Source: an uncultured Collinsella sp. (GTDB lineage: Bacteria; Actinomycetota; Coriobacteriia; Coriobacteriales; Coriobacteriaceae). Taken from it: a stretch of 32,692 bases of DNA. The notes beneath the pieces were generated by a model. The model was not told where the DNA came from, searched no databases, and saw only the letters and a list, made by a program, of their open reading frames with translations. The stretch is taken from contig CAUHCN010000029.1 in NCBI GenBank assembly GCA_959604825.1, positions 1-32,692 of the forward strand, written 5' to 3'. The translations under genes were made by a program, and so were the position numbers. The number at the start of each line of letters is the position of its first letter. The stretch's first letter is position 1. Positions 6,293 through 14,800 of the stretch are shown here, piece after piece.

Positions 6293-9163
6293 TCACGCTC
6301 CCTGTGCGGCGAGCGCCGCGGTCAGGACGATGCCGGCAATCTTGGCCGCCTTGACGTCGTGTTTGTCGTAATCCTCCAAGGCCACCGAGATGGCGACCGT
6401 GGGTGAATCGTAAGGTGCAAAGCCAACGAACATCGAGTTGACGTTGGTGCCGCCGGTCTCGGCCGAGCCGGTCTTGCCGGCGACCTTGACGCCGGGGACC
6501 TGGGCATCGGTGCCGGTACCGGACTGGACGACGGCGAGCATGGCCTGCTTGACCTGGTCGGCCGTGGCGGAGCTGACGGCCTGACCCAGCGAGCGGGACT
6601 GCGTGGTCTTGACCACAGTTCCGTCCGGGGCGAGTACCTGGGCTACAAAGTACGGGTCCATGACCACGCCACTGTTAGCGATGGCGGCGGCAATCACGGC
6701 GTTTTGCATGACGGTGGTCTGCGGCCCGGGCGTGTGGTCCATGCCGACAGGCTGGCCGGCGCCGGCCCAGGCGGTCTCCCACTCGGTCATGAGCGACGGG
6801 TCGGCCATGATGGAGGCCGCGGAGGTCAGGTCCTGGCCGAGCTTTTGGCCGTAGCCAAAGGCGTTGGCAAACTGCACGAGCGTGTTTGCGCCAACTTCGT
6901 TTGCCACCTGGCCAAAGACGACGTTGGAGGACACGGCAAAGGCCTGCTGCAGGCTGATGGTGCCGTAGCTCTCGTTGGCATAGTTGGTGACCGGTGCGTT
7001 GCCGATGTCCATGGAGCCGGGCGCCTGGTAGGTGCTGGTAAGGCTGGCGGTACCGGTCTCGAGTGCCGCGGAAAGCGTAACGACCTTAAACGTGGAGCCC
7101 GGCGTGTACAGCGCGTCCATGGCGCGATTGTACATGGAGCCGTCCTCGCCGCCGCCCGCCTGCAGCAGGGCGTCGATGTTGGTGTTGTCGTAGGTGGGCG
7201 AGCTGGCACATGCGAGTACCGCGCCGGTACGCGGGTCGATGACCACTACAGCGCCCTTAAAGCCCTTGAGTGCCTGCTCGGCCGCCGTCTGGATACGCGA
7301 GTCGATGGTGAGCTTGGCGGTGTTGCCCGGCTGGGTCTGGCCCGCGAGCGACGCGATGGCGTTGTTCCAGCTGGAGTAGTCCTTAGAACCGGTGAGCGTG
7401 TCGTTCATGACGCTCTCGATGGCGGTGGTGCCATACTGCTGGCTCACGTAGCCAACCACGTGCGCTGCCAGGTTACCGTTGGGGTAGGAGCGTACGTAGG
7501 TGCCGTCCTCCTGCTGCAGCGACTCGGCCAGCGTCACGCCGTCGGACGTGATGATGGAGCCGCGCTGGATGTACTTGGAGCGGGCGATGGTGTGGTTGTT
7601 GGTCGGCATGTCCTGATAGTCCTTGGCCTTAATGACCTGGACATAGGTGAGGTTGCCGATAAGGATGGCGAACAGCGCCGTAAAGGCGAGCACCGCACGG
7701 GTTAGACGGTTGGCGAGCGCAACGCGGCCGAGCACACCGGATTCAGGCGTGTCGAGCAGGCGACGGCGCATGCGCGAGCCGACGGAATGGCTGCCGCTGC
7801 CGTAGGAAGACGAGGTGGCAAAGCGCGTGCCCGTCGGGGCGGCGGCAGATGCGACCTGATCATCGGTGATGGCGGCCATGGTGCCGGTGCCGGTAAGCTC
7901 GGCCTCGCGTCCGGTCGCCTCGTCACCGGCGCGCAGCAGGAGCGCGACGATGATAAAGCTTGCCAGCAGCGAGGAGCCGCCCTGGCTCATAAAGGGCAGG
8001 GTGACGCCGGTCAGCGGGATCAGGCGGGTTACGCCGCCAACGATCAAGAAGGCCTGGAAGCTGATGGCTGCCGTAAGACCGGTGGCGCTAAAGGCGGCAA
8101 GGTCGGATTTAGCGCGGGCAGCCGTGGTGAGGCCACGCACGGCAAAAAGCATAAACAGGATGAGCACGGCGCCGCCGCCCAAAAGGCCCATCTCCTCGCC
8201 GATAGCCGAAAAGATAAAGTCGGACTCGACGACGGGGATGTTGTTGGCCATGCCGTTGCCGATGCCAACACCGACCAGGCCGCCATCGGCAAGCGAGAAG
8301 AGCGACTGGACGATCTGGTAGCCCTGGCCCTGGGCGTCCTTAAACGGATCGACCCAAACCTGGAAACGCACCTGAACGTGAGACAGGAACTTGTAGGCGC
8401 CCACAGCTCCAACGGCTAAGAGCGCAAGGCCGATAACGACATACGAAAAGCGCCCCGTGGCAACGTAGAGCATCAGCAAGAAGATGGTGTAGAACAGCAC
8501 GGCCGAACCCAGGTCGCGTTCGAAGACGACGACGAGCAGGCACACACCCCACACGGCAAACAGCGGCAGCAGCAGTCGCAGGCGAGGGATCTTAAAGCCC
8601 AGGATCTTGCGGTTGGAGATGGAGAGCAGCTCGCGGTTCTCGGCCAGGTACCCGGCCAGGAACAGCACGATAAAGACCTTGGCGAACTCGCCAGGCTGGA
8701 TGGTAAAGCCCGCGATGCGAATCCACAGCTTGGAGCCCGAGATCGTGGTGCCGATAAAGATGGGCAGCATCAGCAGGATGATGCCGATGATGCCAAAGGT
8801 GTACTTGTAGCGCATGACCACGTCGAGGTTTTTGACCAGTGCGAGCGTTCCCACCATCAGGGCCACCGAGACGAACAGGATGATGAGCTGTGAGATGGCG
8901 AGAGCGGGGGCGAGGCGTGTCACGAACGTGATGCCGATGCCCGAAAGTATAAATACGATGGGTAGGATGGCGGGGTCGGCGCCGGGCGCCAAGATGCGCA
9001 CGGCGATATGTGCCGCGGCGAAGGCGGCAAAGAGGCCGATCGGCACGGCGAGCGTCTCAAAGGAGATGGCGGCGCCCGCGGTGAGCACGTACATCGCATA
9101 CAGCAGGATGACGGGGAACGCCGAGGCGATGAGCAAGAGCAGTTCGGTGTTGCGGCGACTCAT
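6293..9163 (-). CDS. Fused RodA/FtsW-type SEDS glycosyltransferase and class B penicillin-binding protein
   Basis: One 956-aa polypeptide joins the two halves of a peptidoglycan synthase that are normally separate neighbours (rodA and pbpA). Residues about 1-430 are a polytopic SEDS protein with the family stretches GEFAKVFIVLFLAGYLAEN, FERDLGSAVLFY and a late PFMSQGGSSLLASF. A Ser/Gly/Arg linker (about 435-475) leads to a membrane span (about 478-500) and a PBP2/PbpA-like domain. The transpeptidase motifs are intact: STFK with catalytic Ser690, SSN 745-747, and KTG 897-899. The SEDS half polymerises glycan from lipid II and the PBP half crosslinks it. ATG 9163 is preceded by AAAGGGAG with 8-base spacing; an in-frame GTG at 9172 abuts the ribosome site. 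It lies 16 bases after the phosphatase stop. A sequencing join is unlikely because the linker is continuous and in frame. Confidence 0.93.
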   Translation of the reverse strand: MSRRNTELLLLIASAFPVILLYAMYVLTAGAAISFETLAVPIGLFAAFAAAHIAVRILAPGADPAILPIVFILSGIGITFVTRLAPALAISQLIILFVSVALMVGTLALVKNLDVVMRYKYTFGIIGIILLMLPIFIGTTISGSKLWIRIAGFTIQPGEFAKVFIVLFLAGYLAENRELLSISNRKILGFKIPRLRLLLPLFAVWGVCLLVVVFERDLGSAVLFYTIFLLMLYVATGRFSYVVIGLALLAVGAVGAYKFLSHVQVRFQVWVDPFKDAQGQGYQIVQSLFSLADGGLVGVGIGNGMANNIPVVESDFIFSAIGEEMGLLGGGAVLILFMLFAVRGLTTAARAKSDLAAFSATGLTAAISFQAFLIVGGVTRLIPLTGVTLPFMSQGGSSLLASFIIVALLLRAGDEATGREAELTGTGTMAAITDDQVASAAAPTGTRFATSSSYGSGSHSVGSRMRRRLLDTPESGVLGRVALANRLTRAVLAFTALFAILIGNLTYVQVIKAKDYQDMPTNNHTIARSKYIQRGSIITSDGVTLAESLQQEDGTYVRSYPNGNLAAHVVGYVSQQYGTTAIESVMNDTLTGSKDYSSWNNAIASLAGQTQPGNTAKLTIDSRIQTAAEQALKGFKGAVVVIDPRTGAVLACASSPTYDNTNIDALLQAGGGEDGSMYNRAMDALYTPGSTFKVVTLSAALETGTASLTSTYQAPGSMDIGNAPVTNYANESYGTISLQQAFAVSSNVVFGQVANEVGANTLVQFANAFGYGQKLGQDLTSAASIMADPSLMTEWETAWAGAGQPVGMDHTPGPQTTVMQNAVIAAAIANSGVVMDPYFVAQVLAPDGTVVKTTQSRSLGQAVSSATADQVKQAMLAVVQSGTGTDAQVPGVKVAGKTGSAETGGTNVNSMFVGFAPYDSPTVAISVALEDYDKHDVKAAKIAGIVLTAALAAQGA

Positions 9164-9179
9164 AAGCGGCACTCCCTTT

Positions 9180-11078
9180 CTAATTCTTATCGGAGGCTTC
9201 GGCCTCGGCGGACTGTTCGGCGGTTTTCTCGGAATCTGATTCGGAGGTCGATCTCTGGTCGGTGTTGTCGCGAATCGTTTGCGCGTCGATCACCTGGCGG
9301 GTCTGCTCCTCGTCGATCTGGTGGCGGTACTTGGATATCGTGTCCTGCGCATCGTCGACACTTGTTTGCGGAATACCCGCCTTGAGGCGGTTTTGCGTGT
9401 CTTCGGGCAGGTCGGACAGCTTGATACTGGTTTCGCTTTCGAGCCAGTGAAGCTTGAGTCCGAGCGGCTTGCCGGGAAGGCCGCGCCAGACGGCGACATT
9501 GCCCTGGTAGGTACCCAGGTAGTACGAGCCGGTGACACCCGTGTAGGCCCAGATGGCAGCCGCCAGCACCAAGACGAGACCTAAGACGACGCCGATGGTG
9601 ACGTTGCGGCGACGCACGCGTTGCGCCTCGCGCATAACGCCATCGTCAACCAGGTCAACGACTACTACGGTCACGTTGTCGTGGCCGCCGGCGGCAAGCG
9701 CCGCGTCCACTAGGTTGTCAACGCAGATTTGCGCGGTTGAGGACTGCGTGGCGATGTTCTCGATATCGCTATCGGGAATCATGCTCGAAAGGCCGTCAGA
9801 GCACAGTATCAGGCGGTCGCCTTCCTCGATATGCAGAGTGAAGTGGTCGGCATACATGGCGGGGTCTGAGCCCAGCGCACGGGTGATGACCGAACGGTTG
9901 GGGTGGACGCGAGCCTCGTCTGCCGTGATCTCGCCGGCGTCCACGAGCTCCTCCACGTAGGAGTGGTCGCGGGTCACGCGGATGAGCGTGCCCTCGTGGA
10001 GCAGGTAGGCGCGAGAGTCGCCCACGTGGGCGATGGCGAGCGTGTCGTTTTCGATATAGGCGCAAGTGGCTGTGCAGCCCATGCCGGGCTTGCCTAGGCC
10101 GTTCAGGGCCGCCTCGATTACGGCGGCGTTAGCTGCCTCGACGGCTGCCGCCAGGCGTGCTGCGTCGGCGGACTGCGGGGCCGTCTTGGCAATAGTCTCG
10201 ACGGCGATGGAAGAGGCTACCTCGCCGGCGGCGTGACCGCCCATGCCGTCGCATACGCAAAAGAGCGGCGACTGCACCAGGTAGGAATCCTCATTGTGCG
10301 GGCGCACACAGCCAACGTCGGAGCGGGCACCCCACATGAGTTGCGTGGTGGTGCCGGCATCATAGGTCGAGTCGGTCTCGATGCGCTCCTCGGTCAGCGG
10401 CTCAAAGCTCATGGTCGAGCCGGGATCTTTGAGCTTTGCCTCCACGGCGGCGACATCGATCTCGGCGGTGTCGCCGGGGGAGACGGTGTCGGCATCGTTG
10501 CCCGACTTGGCGTCGGAGATGTCCGGAAGGTTGAGATCTTCGGTTACGCGGTCGGCGGGATCGCCGTCCTGCTGCGGCTCGACAGCCGTCGGCTCGGGCG
10601 TCGCAAAGTGCGACGGCGCGGGCGTGCTCTGGGGTTGAGCAGAGGGCTCGGGAGCTGCGGCGGGCGCGGCAACGGGCCGCTCAACTTCGACAGGCGTTGC
10701 GGACGCGGGTGCCGCCTCGCTTGCCGGGGCGACGGGGAATACCGGCGCGGCAGGCTCGGGGGCTGCAAACACGGCAGCGCTCTCGTTCATCGCCTCGGCG
10801 ACGGGCTCGGCAAAGTGAGCCGGTGCGGGCGTTGTCTCCGGTTCCGCGGGCGGCTCGGCAGCGTGCGCCCCGATGGGGGCGTCGAGCTGCTCGGTGTCGG
10901 CATCCTCGTCATCGACGAGTGCCGGATATTCTTGAGTTACATGCGAAAGAGGCAGGGAGAACACGGTGTCCTCGGGCTTCACGGTCGCAGGGCGCGCCGG
11001 AGCGGCGTGGGCCGGCGCAGCTGTGGCGGCAGCCGGTGCCTCGGTCATAGTCGCGGACTTGTTCTCCTCGTCGATCAT
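9180..11078 (-). CDS. PP2C-family Ser/Thr phosphatase with long N-terminal extension (PstP-like)
   Basis: Metal-dependent protein phosphatase that reverses Ser/Thr kinase signalling at the membrane. Residues 1-240 are a low-complexity Ala/Pro/Glu-rich extension with a repeated APAHFAEP / APSHFATP motif. Residues about 245-478 are the PP2C domain with NED 262-264, CDGMGGH (Asp277), HVGDSRA (Asp353), CSDGL (Asp428) and GGHDNVT (Asp467), so the metal ligands are intact. One membrane span (about 493-513) is followed by a roughly 120-aa outer domain with an acidic, Ser/Glu-rich end. The start codon overlaps the preceding FHA gene stop (ATGA, 11075-11078), implying coupled translation. The family in Mycobacterium is about 500 aa and lacks such an N-terminal extension. 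Confidence 0.93.
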   Translation of the reverse strand: MIDEENKSATMTEAPAAATAAPAHAAPARPATVKPEDTVFSLPLSHVTQEYPALVDDEDADTEQLDAPIGAHAAEPPAEPETTPAPAHFAEPVAEAMNESAAVFAAPEPAAPVFPVAPASEAAPASATPVEVERPVAAPAAAPEPSAQPQSTPAPSHFATPEPTAVEPQQDGDPADRVTEDLNLPDISDAKSGNDADTVSPGDTAEIDVAAVEAKLKDPGSTMSFEPLTEERIETDSTYDAGTTTQLMWGARSDVGCVRPHNEDSYLVQSPLFCVCDGMGGHAAGEVASSIAVETIAKTAPQSADAARLAAAVEAANAAVIEAALNGLGKPGMGCTATCAYIENDTLAIAHVGDSRAYLLHEGTLIRVTRDHSYVEELVDAGEITADEARVHPNRSVITRALGSDPAMYADHFTLHIEEGDRLILCSDGLSSMIPDSDIENIATQSSTAQICVDNLVDAALAAGGHDNVTVVVVDLVDDGVMREAQRVRRRNVTIGVVLGLVLVLAAAIWAYTGVTGSYYLGTYQGNVAVWRGLPGKPLGLKLHWLESETSIKLSDLPEDTQNRLKAGIPQTSVDDAQDTISKYRHQIDEEQTRQVIDAQTIRDNTDQRSTSESDSEKTAEQSAEAEASDKN

Positions 11079-11491
11079 CGACGGTTCACCTTCATGACCA
11101 CGTCGCCAATCTGGACTTCGTCGCCCTCGCGCAGCGTTGCGGGCTCCACAAGCTGGCGGCCGTTGACGAGCGTGCCGTTAAGCGAGTTGAGGTCTTCGAT
11201 GATGAGCGCCGGGCCCTGCAGCGAAAAGCGCGCATGCGAGGCCGAGACGAACGGTTCGTTGATGCAGATGTCCGAAGATGGCGAGCGACCGACGATGACG
11301 GGGCCGAGCATGTCTACGTGGATGCCGCGGATACCGCGCGGACCCTTGTCCACATCGATCGTCCAGATAGCCGAGTCGCGGCGCTGTCCGCGCACAAGTC
11401 CCACGCCGGTCTTCATGACGGCGAACAGGAAGATATAGAGCAGGGCGACCAGGACGATGCGGCCTGCAAAAAGGACGATATCGATGTTCAT
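11075..11491 (-). CDS. Membrane-anchored FHA-domain protein (FhaB/FipA-like)
   Basis: A 138-aa protein with one N-terminal membrane span (about 5-30) and a C-terminal FHA domain that binds phosphothreonine. FHA signatures are VIVGRSPSSDICI, the SASHARF stretch, and EDLNSLNGTLVNG. In mycobacteria the equivalent FhaB is phosphorylated by Pkn kinases and recruits division proteins. It starts 7 bases after the upstream FHA gene, with only a weak ribosome site (GGGGATAG), and overlaps the phosphatase gene by 4 bp. It is probably made by coupled translation and tethers phosphorylated partners at the wall synthesis site. Confidence 0.9.
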   Translation of the reverse strand: MNIDIVLFAGRIVLVALLYIFLFAVMKTGVGLVRGQRRDSAIWTIDVDKGPRGIRGIHVDMLGPVIVGRSPSSDICINEPFVSASHARFSLQGPALIIEDLNSLNGTLVNGRQLVEPATLREGDEVQIGDVVMKVNRR

Positions 11492-11497
11492 AAGAGA

Positions 11498-12511
11498 CTA
11501 TCCCCTAAATTCAAAGGTGCTCAGGCCAAACGTCAGCAGATCGCCGTTGCGCAGCGGGCAGCGCGTAATGCGGCGGTTGTTGACGAGCGTGCCGTTGGTG
11601 GAATTGAGGTCCTCGATCGACCAATCCGAGCCCGTAAAGGTGAGCTGGGCGTGGCGGCGCGACACGTTGGGGTCGCGCAGGGCAATATCGGAAACCGAGC
11701 GCTCGCGACCGATAGTCACCTGTGCGGAGGTGATGCTATGGCTCTCGCCGCTCACGACGTCGACGAGCTGGGCGAGCGGGCGCTGCGGGGCGCGAGTGCT
11801 CGCCATGTTGGAGGCGATGCCGGCTGCGGCGCCTAGGCCCACGGCGGCACCGGTCGCGGCGGCTCCGCCCATGCCGGCAAGCGCGTCGCGCGAGACGGTC
11901 TGCGGCACCGGGATGGGTGCTGCGGCGGGGTCGGGGACGCTAGGCGCGAAGGGGTCTGCCACGGCAAGCGGGTCGGGAGCGGCGGCGCGAGGCGTCGGCT
12001 GCTGCTGGGGCATGGCGGCGGGGCGCTGCTGCTGCGGGGCAGCAAACTGCTGCTGGCCGGCGCGCGGGGCGCTGGCGGCACGGCTTGCCGCGGAGTTGTT
12101 TTGGCCCAGACCGTTTTGATAGGCGCGCTCTTCTTCGTACAGGCGGCCGAGCGTGGGGGCATCGACGTTCTCGGCAAAGACCGAGAACTTGCCGGCGCGC
12201 AGCTGCGGATCGATCATAAAGCGCACGAGGGGCTCGCCGACAAAGACATAGCGGCGCTTTTCGGCCTGCGCCTTCACAAACTCGCGGACCTCGCGCGAAA
12301 GCTCGGGGTAGAACGGGGCGAGCATGGGATCGTCGTCGGCGGCGATCAGGATGGTATAGAGTGCCGGCGCCGTGTTGACGCCGTTGATCACCAGAGTCTG
12401 ATCCTCCATGTCGCGAGCGGCCTGCTTGGCAAGCTTCTTAAAGGAGAACGGGGCACGGGTGGCACCGAAGATGCCGGCCACGTGGTCCTCGAAGATGTTC
12501 AGGAAGTTCAC
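11498..12511 (-). CDS. DUF3662 and FHA-domain protein (FhaA-like)
   Basis: Cytoplasmic 337-aa phosphothreonine-binding scaffold. Residues 1-120 match the FhaA N-terminal domain (DUF3662): it begins NFLNIFEDHVAGIFGATRAP and contains APALYTILIA and RRYVFVGEPLVRF. Residues about 135-245 are an Ala/Pro/Gln-rich linker with poly-Gln-like runs. Residues 250-337 are the FHA domain (VTIGRERSVSDIAL, NVSRRHAQL, EDLNSTNGTLVNN). In Mycobacterium FhaA binds the pseudokinase MviN/MurJ complex. The start codon is GTG 12511, which overlaps the upstream kinase stop in a GTGA junction, with GGAGA about 10 bases before it. Confidence 0.92.
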   Translation of the reverse strand: MNFLNIFEDHVAGIFGATRAPFSFKKLAKQAARDMEDQTLVINGVNTAPALYTILIAADDDPMLAPFYPELSREVREFVKAQAEKRRYVFVGEPLVRFMIDPQLRAGKFSVFAENVDAPTLGRLYEEERAYQNGLGQNNSAASRAASAPRAGQQQFAAPQQQRPAAMPQQQPTPRAAAPDPLAVADPFAPSVPDPAAAPIPVPQTVSRDALAGMGGAAATGAAVGLGAAAGIASNMASTRAPQRPLAQLVDVVSGESHSITSAQVTIGRERSVSDIALRDPNVSRRHAQLTFTGSDWSIEDLNSTNGTLVNNRRITRCPLRNGDLLTFGLSTFEFRG

Positions 12512-14361
12512 GAAAGATCACTCTCCGTATAGGTTCTTTGGTATCCGAGCAAATATAGGCATATCCCAACGATTATAGAGGATAGGGTTCCCGCAACCGC
12601 CGCCTTGGCGACGACCGCGGCTGCAAGGCTGGCAATTTCCATATGGTGTGCAAGACAGGACGCCGCTGCGCAGCCGATGCCGGCGACAGCGATGGCGGCG
12701 ATTACGGCAAGGTTTGAGCCCTGATCGGCACGCTTGGCATGGGCGTTGAGCAGCGCAGATGACGCCGCGGCAGTTGCCGCTACCAGCACAAAGGCAGCCC
12801 AAAGGAGTGGGTCTCCCAGCGCTGCGGCAACGTTACCGAGCCCCAGCACGCCTCCGGCTGAAAGCGCGACCGTGGCCAGACGGGCAAAAAGTGCGCCCAT
12901 GCCCGTTGCCGCGGCGGCGCTTGCCGGGCCGAGCCAAAATGACGCGACGCCGGCGGTGACCCCAGCTGCCAGGAAGGTATTGCCGGTCAGACAGCCAAGC
13001 GCGAGTGCACAGGTGAGTGCGGCGCTCGCGGCAGCCTCGGTGCGACCCCAGGCGATCCACCAACCGGACATGGCGGCGGCAAAGATCACCGCGACGGGCA
13101 ACATCGACAGGACGCCCTGTGCCTGCATGGTGGCGTTTGCCATGAGCACCAAAAAGCCCACAGCCGAGATGGCCGAGCCAATCTGGGGGGCCAGGCCGGC
13201 CGCCGCTCCGATCGCGATAGCCGCAATGACCAGGCCGGGAAGCGCCGCGACGCCGGCCGTCTGCATCAGCAAAAAGCTAAAGGCGCCGCACGTTAGCGCC
13301 GAGATAGCGTGCATGGCGTAGTCGCGCGCATGGCTCCAGCGCGTGCCTGCCCAGCCGAGTGCGGGGTCGACTTCGATGGTGTCGTCCTCGTAGTGCGACG
13401 GCTCGATATCGTCGAGCTCCTGCTCGTCATCCGAAAGTTCGCCAACCATTTGCTCCAGGCTGCGACGGCCTTCGCGCACGCTGCCCAGACCGGCAAGGAG
13501 CTGGTCGCAAAATGCCTCGATGCTGTTGGGGCGGTCCTGCGGCATGGGGGAGAGCGCGCTCATGAGCGCGGCCTCGGCTCCCGGGGGAAAGTGTGGTATC
13601 AGCTCGCTGGGATAGGTGGCGCCGCCGATGATGCGGCCGAGCGAGTCGGCGGGCGTGGCCGCCATAAAAGGAGCGCTGCCGCACAGGCCCTCGTAGATCA
13701 CACAGGCGAGGGCAAAGACATCGGCGCGCTCGTCGACCGTGCCGGTCTCGATATCGAGCTGCTCGGGCGGCATGTAGCCGATGGTGCCGCCGCGTGAGCC
13801 GCCAAAGCCACCGGCGGACGACAGCCGCGCCATGCCAAAGTCGGTGAGCTTTACATTGCCCGAGTGGTCGATGAGCACGTTGGCGGGCTTAATGTCCAGG
13901 TGGAGTACGCCATTACTGTGGGCGAAGGTGAGCGCCTGGCCCAGGGCATCGGCAATGGCCGCGGCCTCGTCAAAGGTAAGTGAGTGGCCGTCCGCGCGGT
14001 GCAAAAACTCGGCCAGCGACATGCCATCGACATATTCCATAACCAGGTAGGCATAGGCTGTGTCGTGCGTAAAGTCGATGACCTGCACGATGTTGGGATG
14101 TTGAAGCATGGCGGCAGTGTGCGCCTCGCGCAGGACATCCATGATGTCGCTAGCGGGCATGCCGGCACCGTTGATAAGGGGGATGCGTTTAATGGCGACG
14201 CGGCGGCGCAGGTGCGTGTCGCGGCAGATCTCGATGGAGCCAAAACCGCCGGTCGCAAGTGTCTCGAGCGGCTGGTACCGCTTGAGCAGCTCGCGAGAGC
14301 TGGTGCCCTCCAAAGGAACGTCCGGCGAGAACCGGGCGGTATGTTGCGAGAAAAGCGGCAT
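12508..14361 (-). CDS. Multi-TM Ser/Thr protein kinase, first gene of the envelope operon
   Basis: A 617-aa membrane kinase. Kinase domain about 30-290: glycine loop LATGGFGSIEI (35-45), VAIK with Lys58, catalytic loop HLDIKPANVL with Asp156, DFG 174-176, GTIGYMPPEQ. The Arg normally before the catalytic Asp is Leu155, so it is a non-RD kinase that may not need activation-loop phosphorylation. An acidic linker (about 305-335) precedes a region of roughly eight Ala-rich hydrophobic segments (350-605) with no recognisable outer domain, unlike PknA. ATG 14361 is chosen over a TTG two codons earlier; GAGGG lies 6 bases upstream. It heads the operon and overlaps the FHA gene by 4 bp. Confidence 0.9.
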   Translation of the reverse strand: MPLFSQHTARFSPDVPLEGTSSRELLKRYQPLETLATGGFGSIEICRDTHLRRRVAIKRIPLINGAGMPASDIMDVLREAHTAAMLQHPNIVQVIDFTHDTAYAYLVMEYVDGMSLAEFLHRADGHSLTFDEAAAIADALGQALTFAHSNGVLHLDIKPANVLIDHSGNVKLTDFGMARLSSAGGFGGSRGGTIGYMPPEQLDIETGTVDERADVFALACVIYEGLCGSAPFMAATPADSLGRIIGGATYPSELIPHFPPGAEAALMSALSPMPQDRPNSIEAFCDQLLAGLGSVREGRRSLEQMVGELSDDEQELDDIEPSHYEDDTIEVDPALGWAGTRWSHARDYAMHAISALTCGAFSFLLMQTAGVAALPGLVIAAIAIGAAAGLAPQIGSAISAVGFLVLMANATMQAQGVLSMLPVAVIFAAAMSGWWIAWGRTEAAASAALTCALALGCLTGNTFLAAGVTAGVASFWLGPASAAAATGMGALFARLATVALSAGGVLGLGNVAAALGDPLLWAAFVLVAATAAASSALLNAHAKRADQGSNLAVIAAIAVAGIGCAAASCLAHHMEIASLAAAVVAKAAVAGTLSSIIVGICLYLLGYQRTYTESDLS

Positions 14362-14441
14362 GGCCAACCCTCGTGCGTTTAAAGTTCGTTTGCGAGCGGC
14401 AGGTGCGGGGCCGAGCCGTTCGCGGTGGCATAGATGCTGCT

Positions 14442-14450
14442 AGTGTAGCA
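14442..14450 (-). promoter_or_regulatory. Extended -10 promoter of the envelope kinase operon
   Basis: On the minus strand the sequence is TGC-TACACT, identical in 11 bases (TGCTACACTAG) to the tRNA-Arg promoter. No good -35 is visible. Transcription would start near 14435, about 75 bases before the kinase ATG. The site also sits in a small inverted repeat, TGCTA-GTG-TAGCA. Confidence 0.5.
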
Positions 14451-14519
14451 CGCTCGGGCAGATGGCGAGGATAGCGGGATGCGAGGTGGCCCGATCGATT
14501 CGGCCCGTTTCGGCTCGTT

Positions 14520-14658
14520 TGGAAAGCGCATCTCAGTTTTCAGCCAAATTATGGGATGCGCTTTCCAAATGGGGTGGGCTGCGGAAACTGCATCCCAGAA
14601 TATTGCCCTGGAACGGGATGCGCTTTCCGAACCGGCGTCCAAAAGGAAACCGCATCCC
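14520..14658. repeat. Array of alternating palindromic repeats (copy B, five units)
   Basis: Same family as the array at 3713-3883. Plus units GGAAA-N7-TCCC-like are at 14520-14534, 14582-14596 and 14644-14658; reverse units GGGATGCGCTTTCC are at 14553-14566 and 14615-14628. Spacings are again 33, 29, 33 and 29, with the identical 62-bp period. Unit sequences are more uniform here than in copy A. The 18-base linkers fall into two forms that are approximate reverse complements of each other, so the 47-base module appears in both orientations. A decayed reverse unit may follow near 14669. The array fills the spacer between two divergent genes. Confidence 0.85.
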
Positions 14659-14775
14659 GCTTTGATGTGGGGACTGCGAACAAAAGCCGGACCGTGATCT
14701 GGCGCGGATTGGAGTTCGCCTGAATCATTGATGCTGGCTGGTGTGAGAACAGAGATAAACGAGCGGCTCGAGCGA

Positions 14776-14781
14776 TATAAT
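14776..14781 (+). promoter_or_regulatory. -10 box upstream of the LuxR-type regulator
   Basis: A perfect TATAAT lies 20 bases before ATG 14801, leaving room for the GGAGG ribosome site (14792-14796) in a very short leader. No matching -35 is seen 16-18 bases upstream, so the promoter may depend on an activator. Confidence 0.45.
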
Positions 14782-14800
14782 GACACGCTATGGAGGCCGT

